A stretch of 41,894 bases of DNA from Deltaproteobacteria bacterium RIFOXYD12_FULL_57_12 (GCA_001799275.1 MGTE01000048.1:13365-55258); one strand, 5' to 3'. Counted from the first letter of the stretch, positions 31,370-40,816 are shown. Translations and numbers: made by a program. Notes: generated by a model not told the origin, from the sequence alone.

Positions 31370-32841
31370 CTGTGTTCTACCGCCAGCAAGCCGGGATTCA
31401 CGGTCATCACATGGTACATGCCGTTCAGGTTCGCGGTCATGTCCCGCAAGAACTCACGCATTGCATCCTCGGAGTAGTTGGCATCGCAGAGGTCTTTCAT
31501 CTCCCGCTTGAGCGCCAGGTCGAGTGCCTCCTGGGGAGATTTGTACAGGCAAATGCCGCCGAACACGTTCCAATGCCGGCTCTTGTCCGCGCCATCTTCC
31601 ATGTTGCCGGGCAGAAGAAAATTGTCAAGGGCGAGCGAACCGGGCAGCGCCTCGCGGGAGATCGACTTGATCCAGGCGTACGGAATGCGGATGGCCTCGT
31701 CGAGCAGGCCGACCGCCTTCTTTTTGTCGCCGTCCTTTATGCGGAGCGCCTCGCGCAGAAGAAGCACCATCGGCAGGTTGTGGTTCTCGACATTTGGGTC
31801 CTGGAGTCTTTTGCTGGTCCGGGCGACAGCACGAAGGTAACGCGGATCATGCTGCGCAAAGGCGATGAGCTGGCGAAAGTCATTTTCCCGGGCCGTGCTC
31901 TTGTAGTACTGCCATTCGGCGCGCTGCAGGTAGTTGGCGAGATGCGTGAGGTTTCGCGGCGGCCCGAGAGTTTCGAAGTCGTAGGCCAGACCGAGATCGA
32001 TCAGAATGTGATCGGAGACAACCTTGAGTACGGTGCGCCAATCCTGTTTTCCCGCCTTGAACTCGGCATAAAGCGGCGAGCCGAGCACCTCGCGCAGATG
32101 ATCGCGCAAGGTAAGGAGTTTGAGTGGAAACTCCGGTTGGCCGCGCACCGTGAGGGTCTCGGCATCCTCGACCAATTCCATAAGCGCGAGGAGTAGTTCG
32201 TACTGCGCGCCCGACCGAAAGAGCGCCTTCACGTGCGCCAACTTCCGAGCTGCGTATTCACGCTCAATGGGCAGAAGTTGCGACTCACGCTGACGCCAGG
32301 CCTGGTCGAACCGGACCGCTTCATCGTAAACAGCGGCGGTGAGCGCCTCGGGGTAAGAACTCGTACTTGCTGGCGTTGGGATGTTCTTCAGCCAGACAAG
32401 GATTGAATCCGCAGCAAGAGGATAGGGCAGGGCCCAGAGCGGCCGGGGCCGGTATTCCTCGATCGAAATGTAGCGGTAGAGTTCGCGCGGCCGTGGAAAA
32501 TTTCCGTCTTTGAGGTGTGCCTGTTCTTCAGCCGCGTAGGGATCGCCAGCCGAAGCGACAAGTGCGCGGAGGATGCGAAGGTCTTCATCATCGATCATGC
32601 CGTTCTGGTTCATATCGATGCGCCAGACGATGCTGCTTGGCGTATCAAATGGCTTCTGAAGAACGCCTTCAAGTGTTGCCAGATCAGTGGCTGTCCAGCG
32701 GTTGTCGCCATCCAGATCACCCAACATGACCAGCTCCGAGCGGACATCGACCCGGTGGGTTGGGATGGCGAACTTCCAGTAGGCATACCCAAGCGCACCG
32801 AAAAGACAGAGGGCCAAAAGCAGCCGATGCCAGGTTTTCAT
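31366..32841 (-). CDS. Membrane-anchored protein with dockerin-like EF-hand pair
   Basis: A 491-residue protein. A signal anchor occupies residues 5-22 (RLLLALCLFGALGYAYW). Close behind are two calcium loops in dockerin type I spacing: D42-x-D44-x-D46-x-R48...D53 and D76-x-N78-x-N80...D87. The remaining 390 residues are mostly helical and rich in charged and aromatic residues, with no family I recognise. The start at 32839-32841 has GAGGAG six bases upstream. It begins 28 bases after the TPR gene on the same strand, so the two are probably one operon. Calcium-dependent binding at the cell envelope is a reasonable inference. No cohesin domain partner is visible in the window. Confidence 0.75.
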   Translation of the reverse strand: MKTWHRLLLALCLFGALGYAYWKFAIPTHRVDVRSELVMLGDLDGDNRWTATDLATLEGVLQKPFDTPSSIVWRIDMNQNGMIDDEDLRILRALVASAGDPYAAEEQAHLKDGNFPRPRELYRYISIEEYRPRPLWALPYPLAADSILVWLKNIPTPASTSSYPEALTAAVYDEAVRFDQAWRQRESQLLPIEREYAARKLAHVKALFRSGAQYELLLALMELVEDAETLTVRGQPEFPLKLLTLRDHLREVLGSPLYAEFKAGKQDWRTVLKVVSDHILIDLGLAYDFETLGPPRNLTHLANYLQRAEWQYYKSTARENDFRQLIAFAQHDPRYLRAVARTSKRLQDPNVENHNLPMVLLLREALRIKDGDKKKAVGLLDEAIRIPYAWIKSISREALPGSLALDNFLLPGNMEDGADKSRHWNVFGGICLYKSPQEALDLALKREMKDLCDANYSEDAMREFLRDMTANLNGMYHVMTVNPGLLAVEHR

Positions 32842-32869
32842 CCAATTCTCCTCAACCCTTTGGCTTCCT

Positions 32870-34504
32870 TCATTCCTTGACCGAGCCCTTGAAGCGTTCG
32901 TAGAGCTGCCGGCCATCCTCGTCGCCGAGATCCGCGGCCTTTTTCAGGTCCTTCACCGCGGATTTCAGATCGCCCTTATGATAGAAGGCCCCGCTTCTCT
33001 CGACGTAGGCCCGGCTGTGATCGAGGTGCAGGGCAATGTACTTGTCCCAGCCTCTGATGATCCGGTCCCAATCCTTTCTCCTTGTTAAAACCCAATCAAG
33101 AAGGAGAAAGGTATCGAAGTCGTTGGGATCCAGATCAACAGCCCGATCGAGATCGACCAGGGCGTCATCGAGCTTGTTCTGGTCGATGAGCGCCTTGGCC
33201 CGCCGGAGGTAAAGAATGGCGCTGTCCGGATTGGCCCGTAGCGCGTTGTTGTATTCCCCGATCGCCGCCTGCGGGTCGCTGCTTTTCTGATGGGCGTAAC
33301 CTTTCTGCTCGAAACCGATAGCAAGCCGCTTCTTCTGCTCCGCAACCGCCTCGTTGCCAGGGCTCAAAATATCCGCCTGCTCAATGTCGCGGAGCGCCTC
33401 GTCTCGCCGCTTCATGCTGGCGAGAATTTTCGACCGGAGGTCATAGTAATCGCAGTCGTGAGGCCACAATTCGATGGCGCGGTTGATGTCCCGGAGCGCT
33501 TCGTCCGCCTTATCCAGGAAGAATCTGATGCCAGCCCGCCTTTTCAGAAACATCCCGTCATCACCAAACGAGATGGCCTTTGTCAGCAGCAACTCAGCAT
33601 TGGCATAGTTGCTCTTTGAGGCCTCCAGGTCGCCGGCATCGTAATAGGGGTACCCTTGCAGGATCGCCAGTCTGGGATTCTGCGTAAGATACCCGATCGA
33701 TTCGTCGATGATCTCCTGCATTTCTTCGTATGAGCCTCCCCATCGGGGGGTAATGCCGCTCAGGTACTTTGCGCGCAGGTGGAGAGACGCCGGTTCCACC
33801 TCCAGCGCCTTTGCCAGCAGTGGTTTCCCGGCTCTGGGCTTATTTGACCTGTCCATCCCGACCAGCAGATAATAAGGCATGATGCCTTTCGCATGTCTCT
33901 GCAGGGCCTGCTGAATGTCTTGTTCGGACTTGGAGAGGTAGAATTTCATCTCCTGGAACTGCTTGTCCGAAGTTTCCGAAGCCCACTTGCCGCCCCTCAA
34001 CTCAAATGCCAAGTTGTAGAAGTACTTGGCTCGGGCAAGGTAAGGGAGATAGGAGTTGGGAAACTCCGCAATCCAGCGGTTGAACAGACTCTCGTACGAG
34101 CGATCGTTGATCCAGAATGCCTCGTAGGCGGCGATGATGTCATCCTCGAGGCGCACATCCCTTATCGCCGCCTCCTGGCGCTTCTCAAGCAGCGCATTCA
34201 GGTCGGCGAACTTCCCCTGGAACAGCATGGAACGGATCTGGGGGATGGGAGAAACGCCTGTCGTTACGACATCCCGGCCCGCCGGGAACGGTTTCTCCCT
34301 GTGATTATCGACGGGCCTGGACACCCCTGCTGGCAGGCTCTGCTGCGGAATGGTCTGCGGGGCAGGCTTTTGCGCAGAAGCGGGCGGCGGGTCATCGCTA
34401 AAGTGGACGCCGCCCTTTTCATCGACCCATCGATATATTTTGCCGTACGCCGCTGTATTCCAGGCCAGGAACAACGCCAGAGCAACGAGAATCATCTTCA
34501 TCAT
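32870..34504 (-). CDS. DUF4124-TPR repeat exported protein
   Basis: A 544-residue protein. The signal peptide MMKMILVALALFLAWNTAAYG is followed by a DUF4124 module, KIYRWVDEKGGVHFSDDPP (about 22-40), a small envelope domain common in proteobacteria. A proline-rich linker follows, then roughly nine tetratricopeptide-type helical repeats to the end. AGAGG precedes a double ATG at 34499-34504, and I use the first. TPR arrays bind other proteins, so this is probably an envelope scaffold. It stands between the AT-rich secreted-protein genes and the EF-hand gene, all on the minus strand. Confidence 0.82.
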   Translation of the reverse strand: MMKMILVALALFLAWNTAAYGKIYRWVDEKGGVHFSDDPPPASAQKPAPQTIPQQSLPAGVSRPVDNHREKPFPAGRDVVTTGVSPIPQIRSMLFQGKFADLNALLEKRQEAAIRDVRLEDDIIAAYEAFWINDRSYESLFNRWIAEFPNSYLPYLARAKYFYNLAFELRGGKWASETSDKQFQEMKFYLSKSEQDIQQALQRHAKGIMPYYLLVGMDRSNKPRAGKPLLAKALEVEPASLHLRAKYLSGITPRWGGSYEEMQEIIDESIGYLTQNPRLAILQGYPYYDAGDLEASKSNYANAELLLTKAISFGDDGMFLKRRAGIRFFLDKADEALRDINRAIELWPHDCDYYDLRSKILASMKRRDEALRDIEQADILSPGNEAVAEQKKRLAIGFEQKGYAHQKSSDPQAAIGEYNNALRANPDSAILYLRRAKALIDQNKLDDALVDLDRAVDLDPNDFDTFLLLDWVLTRRKDWDRIIRGWDKYIALHLDHSRAYVERSGAFYHKGDLKSAVKDLKKAADLGDEDGRQLYERFKGSVKE

Positions 34505-34574
34505 CGGCCACCTCTTCTGTACGAGCAGTTTTTCTGTCAACTGTTAACCTATCAATCAAACACCCTTTTGGTCT

Positions 34575-35279
34575 TCAGAATGTTAGGATTTTCCATTCAC
34601 CCCGCATATCTTGGATAAAAGTAAGCTGAAATGAGTACCTTTGCCCGTCTCTTGTAGTAATTAAATGATAATTAACTGAACCACCTGATATATTGGCAAA
34701 AACAATTTGATTTTCCTGGGCGATTTTTAATCGTTCTGCTGGACGAAGCGTTAAAAAATGTCTTTTGAATGCTTCCTTCGACCTATCGGCAAAATAGTTT
34801 ATGGCTAGCTCGATGTTATTGTTAGCTAACGCCTTACACATTTTACTCCAAATTGATTTAAGGTTTTGGTCCAGCTCTTTTTTCCCCTGTTCAGATAAGC
34901 TACTGAGGTCCTGAGGTTCTTTAGAATTTTTCAAATTTTCCCAGTTATTATTTACAATGTCTTCTTTTTGCTTCACACGTTCTAGTTGATTTTCAGATAG
35001 TTCTTTCTTCGCATCTTTGATTTTGCGGGCCAATTCGTTTATAAAATATTTTTCTTGGGTGGTTAAATTATTCATTATTTCCGGTTTACTACACGCTGTG
35101 AACATCAATGCGGTTCCTGCAAGATCATTATATGGAAATTTTTTCATTTGGTTGGATTTGTCATGTATGAAATCCCTGCAAATTGACGTCTGATTAAGGA
35201 TAAATTCTTCCGGAGTACTGTGGGAAAGATTTGGAAAAAAAACAATAAAAGCCAAGATTAGAATTGGTTTTGTCTTCAT
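34575..35279 (-). CDS. Secreted protein of unknown function, AT-rich gene
   Basis: A 234-residue protein. A signal peptide (KTKPILILAFIVFFPNLSHS) is followed by a lysine- and asparagine-rich, helical middle section. A C-terminal beta-like part, ISGGSVNYHLITTRDGQRYS, resembles the small NTF2- or DUF4878-like fold used in lipoprotein stalks, but that is only an impression. TGGAG precedes the ATG. The coding DNA is clearly richer in A and T than the genes on either side, which suggests acquisition by transfer. No family recognised. Confidence 0.7.
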   Translation of the reverse strand: MKTKPILILAFIVFFPNLSHSTPEEFILNQTSICRDFIHDKSNQMKKFPYNDLAGTALMFTACSKPEIMNNLTTQEKYFINELARKIKDAKKELSENQLERVKQKEDIVNNNWENLKNSKEPQDLSSLSEQGKKELDQNLKSIWSKMCKALANNNIELAINYFADRSKEAFKRHFLTLRPAERLKIAQENQIVFANISGGSVNYHLITTRDGQRYSFQLTFIQDMRGEWKILTF

Positions 35280-35501
35280 ATCATATTGACTCCATGAGTG
35301 GATTTGCTAATTGACCAAGAAATGCTCGGCTCATGATTTTTTCCCAGGTGTGTCGTCTGGGAGTATCATAGAGGACTTGAGGTTATAAGGTTTGTTACAC
35401 CAAACATCTTTAACAGACAAAGAATCTTATAATCTGACGTACGTCCCCTCATTGCTCCCACTATGCCAGGACACGCAGAGTAGCTATCAACAGGACAGCC
35501 G

Positions 35502-36095
35502 TTATTTTTGCCCCATCCGCTGTCGTGCTAACGCTGCCAACTCGCGAGCCTGCTTGGCGTTCTGTATGGCTTTATTGCCATTTTCAGTTTGCGTAGAGGC
35601 AATGCTATCCCAAATTCGAGCGGCGTTCTCGAAGGCATTAATGGCGTTTTGCCATTGTCCGGATTGGGCATAAGAATTTCCTTGATTGTATTGGCTAGCC
35701 GCCTGTTCGTATATCTCCACGACTTTGACTTGCGCTTCCACGATTTGGACTTGCGCTTCCTTCTGAGCTTCGTACTTACGTTGACTCTCCAAGTATCTCT
35801 TGATGTTTGATACGTTTTCTCTGCATAATTGGACATTTGCCTTGGAAGATTTTTCGATCTTTGGGCAACGGCAGTTTTTCATCAAAGATGCTTTCTGGTA
35901 ATATTTTTCTGCCGTTTCATAAAGTTGAATTGCCCTGGCCTGTTGTTTTTGTTCCGACGCCGCCATAGCACTATTATATAGTCTTTTAGCTTCATCCATC
36001 GTATCGTCGCATATGTCCGCGGAAACATATAACGGATGGGCAAGAACAAGTAACAACGCTGCCACGAAAACAAACATGTTTTTCGTACCGTTCAT
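35502..36095 (-). CDS. Secreted helical/TPR-like protein of unknown function
   Basis: A 197-residue protein. A signal peptide (MFVFVAALLLVLAHPLYVSA) is followed by a helical repeat with AKRLYNSAMAASEQKQQARA and a TPR-like QYNQGNSYAQSGQWQNAINA. Between them are a coiled coil, KYEAQKEAQVQIVEAQVKVV, and four cysteines (two in CRC, one in the first mature residues, one in VQLC) that could form disulfides. The ATG at 36093-36095 has a purine-rich GGGAGAGAGAGG upstream. The open frame extends another 65 codons without signal or family likeness. Like its neighbour at 34575 it is AT-richer than the region. Unknown role. Confidence 0.7.
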   Translation of the reverse strand: MNGTKNMFVFVAALLLVLAHPLYVSADICDDTMDEAKRLYNSAMAASEQKQQARAIQLYETAEKYYQKASLMKNCRCPKIEKSSKANVQLCRENVSNIKRYLESQRKYEAQKEAQVQIVEAQVKVVEIYEQAASQYNQGNSYAQSGQWQNAINAFENAARIWDSIASTQTENGNKAIQNAKQARELAALARQRMGQK

Positions 36096-36346
36096 CCTCT
36101 CTCTCCCTGTTTGAAAAATTTGCTTTTTGCAGTCACCCGCTCCGCTTTTGGCGAACTTGACTAAAACCGAATTAATGAATTCTATGCTTGCCGTCTCCCA
36201 CGGGTCATATTTTACGGTTTTCATCCCTGCCGCCCGTATGTCGTCGGAGTTTGTCACCGTAGTCAATAACGTCCCCGAGTTTCTGCCCATTAATCAAAAG
36301 TTGATAAACAAATGAACAGCGTCCCGCATGCCCCCTGTGGCGGAAG

Positions 36347-38287
36347 TCAGTTTGCCGCGAACTCGTCTTCCAGATGGATCGCATCCGCCGGAAAAAGACC
36401 GAGCGCTGTGATCTGCCGTTGGGCCGCAGTGACATCGGCCGTAAAGAGCACGACGATCAGATCTTTCATGGCACGCGTACAGCATACGTAAAAGAGACGC
36501 CTAGTCCTCTCGACAGCCGTTTCTTCTCCCTCGCGCCTGTTTGCCTCGTCTCTGTCTGAGAGCGGCTTGATTCCCAAATATTTGTCATAGGAGAATTGAA
36601 CGTGGGTACCCTCATCATCGTCTAGGACAACAAGCACGCGCTCAAATTCCGCACCCTTGATGCCTTGCTGTGTCGAGAACGGAGAGTCGTTGTTCACGTA
36701 TTTGTAGTAACCCCAGAACTGAGGCGCCGGGCATGCGAGGAAGGCGTCCATAGCCGAAACTTCCTTGGTAAGCTCTTCGCCGTCATCCTCAGCAGCCTCG
36801 GCGTTGTAGCCTTCCTCCGCTTCGACTTGGGCTGGCAGATTCAAATATGAGAGCACCCGCGGGTCAAGGGCGATTACCCTCGACTCATGAATATGACGAA
36901 GAACATCGGCATTGGTTGCGTCTGATCCCAGTTCCATCATCTGCTGAAGGCTCTCGGTAAATCGGCGCAGCTCGCCAAGCCGTTCAGCTACGTTTACCCC
37001 GATCAGGTTTTTGCGGTCCAAGAGCGGTGATTGGCTTCTGAGAATCTGCATCGCCTCGAACTCGTTACCCTTCTTGCTGGCGTTCACAAGCGGCAGAACA
37101 AAGTTGTTGAAGGGGCGCACCGGCCACGCGGTCCCGTCCAGGAATCCGTTTTTGAACTTCTCTGGAGCCTTATCATTCAGTGCCGCGTACAGATCGTTGA
37201 ATCCCAGCCGCTTGGCGGCCATTCGGTGGACGATGACGAGGAGCTTCACGGCTTCATTGCCCTCATCTGTAAGCCACGCGGGATCATCATTTTTTCCAGC
37301 AGCCCAAGCGCGTACCTGTGCGATCCGCTGATCGCGTCTCTCGTCAATGGGAAGGATGAAGAGGTGCGCGCTGCCTGGCACGCTGACCAAAGCATCCTCC
37401 GGTCCGATCATCCTGCCACGCTTCTGAACTAGGCCATCCCCGTCTCGTCGGATCGCATTAGCGACACTGAGTACAGTTGCAGGACATCGGAAATTTTCTG
37501 GCTTCGTGATGTTCACCCAACCCAGACCAGCCGAGATTGCGCCGATCCCTGTCGGGTAGATGCGCTGCATCGGGTCACCAAAGAAACCGAGACAAAACCG
37601 ATCTCCCAGTTCCTCATCCACCGCTTTGAGAGCCACCACGACGTTCTCCATTGTGTCCTGACTCTCATCGACAAAGAGAAACGGATATTGTTGGGCGAGA
37701 AGGCTCCTCATCAACGGACGCTCGACTATGAGCTGCGGCACCATTTTTATGATGTCGTCGTGGCCGAGGATTCCGTTAACGTAGTCGCTACCCGTTCCAT
37801 AGGTGAAGGAGCGGACTCGACTAATTCGCGCCCGCTGCTGTTCATAGCGGGCCATGTCGCTCTGGCTCTTGTCGCGCGTGCGCTGCTGCACGCGAGGCCC
37901 GAAATTTGCCGCTGTCTCCCGTAGCTTCACGAGTTTTTCGTCAATCCGATTTATCACCCACCCCTGGATGTCAGACTGGAATGACCGAACCAGCGACCAA
38001 AAGAAGCTATGAATGGTCGCGACGTGGACGAGGGGATTGTTCCCCACATCCGCCCAAATCTCACTGGCCGCGATAACCGTGTAAGTGACGCAAGCGACTT
38101 TCTGTCGGCGCAGCTTCAGTCTTTCGCCATGCTTGTTGAGGATCTCTGCGAGCCCCTTAATCAAGGAAGTGGTCTTCCCAGAGCCGGCTCCCGCGATCAT
38201 CAAGAAGCTTCGCGGTGGCGATGAGTTCAGGCAGTCGTAAAGCTCCCGATCCGCCTCGGTATCTTTTTGTTGAGCGCGGCTGGTCAT
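36347..38287 (-). CDS. gajB: UvrD/PcrA-like helicase, GajB-like
   Basis: A 646-residue superfamily 1 helicase. Motif I is AGAGSGKTT (32-40). Motif Ia is in ACVTYTVIAASEI, motif II is VDESQDT (about 205-211), and motif III is GDPMQRIYPTG. Motif IV is near NFRCP, motif V is in STQQGIKGAEFERVLVV, and motif VI is in FYVCCTRAMKDL (about 597-608). Its ATG overlaps the stop of the OLD nuclease gene in an ATGA, so the two are translated together. This OLD-plus-UvrD pairing defines Gabija anti-phage systems, in which GajB works with GajA. It is longer than the roughly 500-residue GajB of Bacillus cereus, so a divergent subtype is likely. Confidence 0.85.
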   Translation of the reverse strand: MTSRAQQKDTEADRELYDCLNSSPPRSFLMIAGAGSGKTTSLIKGLAEILNKHGERLKLRRQKVACVTYTVIAASEIWADVGNNPLVHVATIHSFFWSLVRSFQSDIQGWVINRIDEKLVKLRETAANFGPRVQQRTRDKSQSDMARYEQQRARISRVRSFTYGTGSDYVNGILGHDDIIKMVPQLIVERPLMRSLLAQQYPFLFVDESQDTMENVVVALKAVDEELGDRFCLGFFGDPMQRIYPTGIGAISAGLGWVNITKPENFRCPATVLSVANAIRRDGDGLVQKRGRMIGPEDALVSVPGSAHLFILPIDERRDQRIAQVRAWAAGKNDDPAWLTDEGNEAVKLLVIVHRMAAKRLGFNDLYAALNDKAPEKFKNGFLDGTAWPVRPFNNFVLPLVNASKKGNEFEAMQILRSQSPLLDRKNLIGVNVAERLGELRRFTESLQQMMELGSDATNADVLRHIHESRVIALDPRVLSYLNLPAQVEAEEGYNAEAAEDDGEELTKEVSAMDAFLACPAPQFWGYYKYVNNDSPFSTQQGIKGAEFERVLVVLDDDEGTHVQFSYDKYLGIKPLSDRDEANRREGEETAVERTRRLFYVCCTRAMKDLIVVLFTADVTAAQRQITALGLFPADAIHLEDEFAAN

Positions 38288-40557
38288 AGCGCCGCCTCCG
38301 CGTCGCCCGCTGCTACAGCAGCCGCAGGCTCGATTACCTCCGGCAGTGGTGCAGGCTGCTCGAGGCTGACCACGCTAGCGAGCCATTGCAAACCTTCTTT
38401 GATGTAGAGCGGCACATTCCAACTCGCGGGGTGTTCGGTCAGAACGCCCAGGGCGAACTTCGTCTTATCGAACGACTTTCCACTGACTCGTTTGTGGAGG
38501 CCGGACGCAAGTTCGGCGGGTGTCCCGGGGTTCCCACGAAGCTTCAGACCGACGTGCTGTTGAGTCGCAGCCTGGCACCATGCTGCGTTTTCAAGCCCAA
38601 AGGCCTCTTCCAGCGTTCGCCCGCGCAGGCTGGCCGTCGCGCCATTCCATGTCACATTCGTCGGGACTTGATAAGTCACGCGGACCTTGAAGCCGTTGCC
38701 GCCTTCCGCCTGATGTAACTTTTCGTCGTCGGTCGCAGCGAGCAGCTCCGCAACCGTCTGCTTTTTTGGTAGCCACTGGATCAAAGTCTGGTTTGAAGTG
38801 AGCGCGCCCGGCTCAGATGGCAAACACGCCTTGCCGGATTTCTTCACAGGCGGCTGATCTGCTTCGGCGCTTGGAACCTCGAAATCTGTATCTTCGTCCT
38901 CATCCTCCTCACCGGCAGCAACGAACTTCACACTGTCCAAGTCGGTGATCACGAGCGCAACAAGACCGAGGAACTCAATCAGTGACTTGAAACGATAGGC
39001 AAAGGCACCGCCTACCTCCAGAATGGACAGGCAGGACGACCGCAGGGAAACAGCTTCCTTCTCCTGCTCAATCATTACAGGGAGCAGGAGCCGCTCAACG
39101 TTGCCCTCGACGAGAATGGCTGCGTCCGCGAAGAAAAGGTCGCAATGAGTTAGCTTCAGATACCTTTGCAGGAAATCCCGCTCGTTCGGGGTCTGGCTGT
39201 AGAACACGGAGAGATTCAAAACCTCGGTCGTCTGCTCGCCACCAATATTCTGCCGCCTGAAATATCGGATAGGTTGGAAGCCACGTTCATAGAGAATATG
39301 AGGCGAGTGGGTCGTCACGACCGTCTGACTTTGGAAAACGCCGCCGTCCTCTTCGCCACCCTTCATGAGATCGAGGACGTTTCGAATAAAAACCTGCTGA
39401 AGCTGGGCGTGAAGATGCACCTCTGGCTCCTCTATGAATACCAGGTGCAGTAGAGCGCGTTGCTCCTTGTCCGCGACCCATCTGCCGTGATGGTCGAGTA
39501 TCTCGACCACCATATAGATGAGGTTCTTAAAACCGAGGCCGTTGTAGGTGTCGGGAAGCCTAAGAGCCTCCGCGCCATCACCTAGAACGTAATGCACGCG
39601 AGCATCCTGACTACTCATGATTGTGGCTGGGTTGAGAGCCGACTTGATCTCTAGCCGGGGATTATGGAGGCCAGGATAGCCGAGCTTTGAGAGGCGACAG
39701 AGCGTGTCTTTGAACACGTCGGCCAAGTGTTCATTAAGCCCAATCTCGGAGTCGAATAGCGCCCTAAGTGCGCTGTGGTCTTCCTGCCGTTGATCGAGGT
39801 TGCGTTTGTAGAACCTGCTTAATCGTTTGGAGAGGTCTTCGGATCGCCCTGCGCCCGTTACTGTGCCCGCTACCGGGTCGGTCAAATGCCGTTGCGCACT
39901 AACATTATCGACCTTGATGAGGGATTTTAGGATCGCCGCGCCGCTAGGCTCCTTGCCAAGTAGCAGTGGCTCGTATCCCTCATGAGGATTGTGAACGTCA
40001 TCGAACTGAGCCCGATCGAGGGCGTAATACTTGAACTCAAATTCATTCTGAAGCTCGTTCTTGAGATAGTCGGTCAGGTTTATTGGCCATGGCACATATT
40101 TTTCATTCTCCCGCTTTACCAAAGCGGCCGCCTTTGTCTGAGCTTCCGCGCGAGCTGCACGGAATTTTGCCAGAAGCTCCGTCGGATTACGCGGCGCAAA
40201 TTCTATCCGAATACCGACTTGCGTCCCGCGCCACGCCGTACTCGGCAACAACGGCATCACAAGGTAAAGGTCGTTTGCTGTCACCTCGAACCAAAGGTCC
40301 AAACTTATCGAAGGAAACTCTGGCTGTTCCGCGCCGCCCGCGGGAAGGTTGCCGAGGTTGTCAAAACCCCTCCAGCAAACCGAGCTAAAATCGTACAGGG
40401 AAAACTTAGAGCCGGATGCAAATGAGTACAGTGCCTGTGTTGCCGAGGTCTTCCCGCTGTTGTTCGACCCGACAAAAATTGAAATATCAGAGGCAAGCTC
40501 GATGTAAACATCTCGCAGCCGCCTGTAGTTCTTTATTCTGTATGAGTGTAGATGCAC
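38284..40557 (-). CDS. gajA: OLD-family ATPase/TOPRIM nuclease, GajA-like
   Basis: A 757-residue class 2 OLD protein. The N-terminal ABC-type ATPase has Walker A GSNNSGKTSA (30-39). A long insertion follows, then a signature-like YNGLGFKNLIYM, Walker B LVFIEEPEVHLH (about 371-382) and the H-loop TTHSPHI. The TOPRIM nuclease part has AILVEGNVER (about 478-487, catalytic Glu) and VITDLDS (about 535-541, D-x-D). An acidic low-complexity insert, EEDEDEDTDFEVP, follows directly. The gene starts with GTG at 40555-40557, preceded by AGGGGG. GajA in Gabija is a nicking endonuclease controlled by nucleotides. At 757 residues this one is well over the usual 580, mainly through the ATPase insertion and C-terminal tail. 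Confidence 0.87.
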   Translation of the reverse strand: MHLHSYRIKNYRRLRDVYIELASDISIFVGSNNSGKTSATQALYSFASGSKFSLYDFSSVCWRGFDNLGNLPAGGAEQPEFPSISLDLWFEVTANDLYLVMPLLPSTAWRGTQVGIRIEFAPRNPTELLAKFRAARAEAQTKAAALVKRENEKYVPWPINLTDYLKNELQNEFEFKYYALDRAQFDDVHNPHEGYEPLLLGKEPSGAAILKSLIKVDNVSAQRHLTDPVAGTVTGAGRSEDLSKRLSRFYKRNLDQRQEDHSALRALFDSEIGLNEHLADVFKDTLCRLSKLGYPGLHNPRLEIKSALNPATIMSSQDARVHYVLGDGAEALRLPDTYNGLGFKNLIYMVVEILDHHGRWVADKEQRALLHLVFIEEPEVHLHAQLQQVFIRNVLDLMKGGEEDGGVFQSQTVVTTHSPHILYERGFQPIRYFRRQNIGGEQTTEVLNLSVFYSQTPNERDFLQRYLKLTHCDLFFADAAILVEGNVERLLLPVMIEQEKEAVSLRSSCLSILEVGGAFAYRFKSLIEFLGLVALVITDLDSVKFVAAGEEDEDEDTDFEVPSAEADQPPVKKSGKACLPSEPGALTSNQTLIQWLPKKQTVAELLAATDDEKLHQAEGGNGFKVRVTYQVPTNVTWNGATASLRGRTLEEAFGLENAAWCQAATQQHVGLKLRGNPGTPAELASGLHKRVSGKSFDKTKFALGVLTEHPASWNVPLYIKEGLQWLASVVSLEQPAPLPEVIEPAAAVAAGDAEAAL

Positions 40558-40767
40558 GCTTTCTTTTCCCCCTGTTTATTCGAGTTGAATGTACCTCGAT
40601 CTACTATTCACGTTATAATTCCTGACTACGTTGACAAGCTCCCCGCATTCGATTTCAAACAACCTTCTCATAGCAACGAATCGCCTCCAGGTCCATTTCC
40701 AGCAAACCGGGAAAAAGGATGGCCACTTCCCCAGATCAAACCCAATCGCCCGTCTCAGATAAACGCC

Positions 40768-40796
40768 TTGACGTCATAACGTTATAACGCTAATAT
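40768..40796 (+). promoter_or_regulatory. Toxin-antitoxin promoter with overlapping operator palindromes
   Basis: TTGACG (40768-40773) and TAATAT (40791-40796) are spaced by exactly 17 bases. Within the spacer lie two overlapping perfect 10-bp palindromes, ATAACGTTAT (40776-40785) and CGTTATAACG (40780-40789). They are ideally placed for a ribbon-helix-helix antitoxin to block RNA polymerase, the usual autoregulation of such operons. Confidence 0.8.
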
Positions 40797-40816
40797 CCGT
40801 ATTGGAGGTACGAACC

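Noticed and set aside
36096-36290. A 65-codon N-terminal extension of the secreted protein at 35502-36095
   Set aside because: The internal ATG has a strong purine-rich ribosome-binding site and a proper signal peptide directly after it. The extension has neither.
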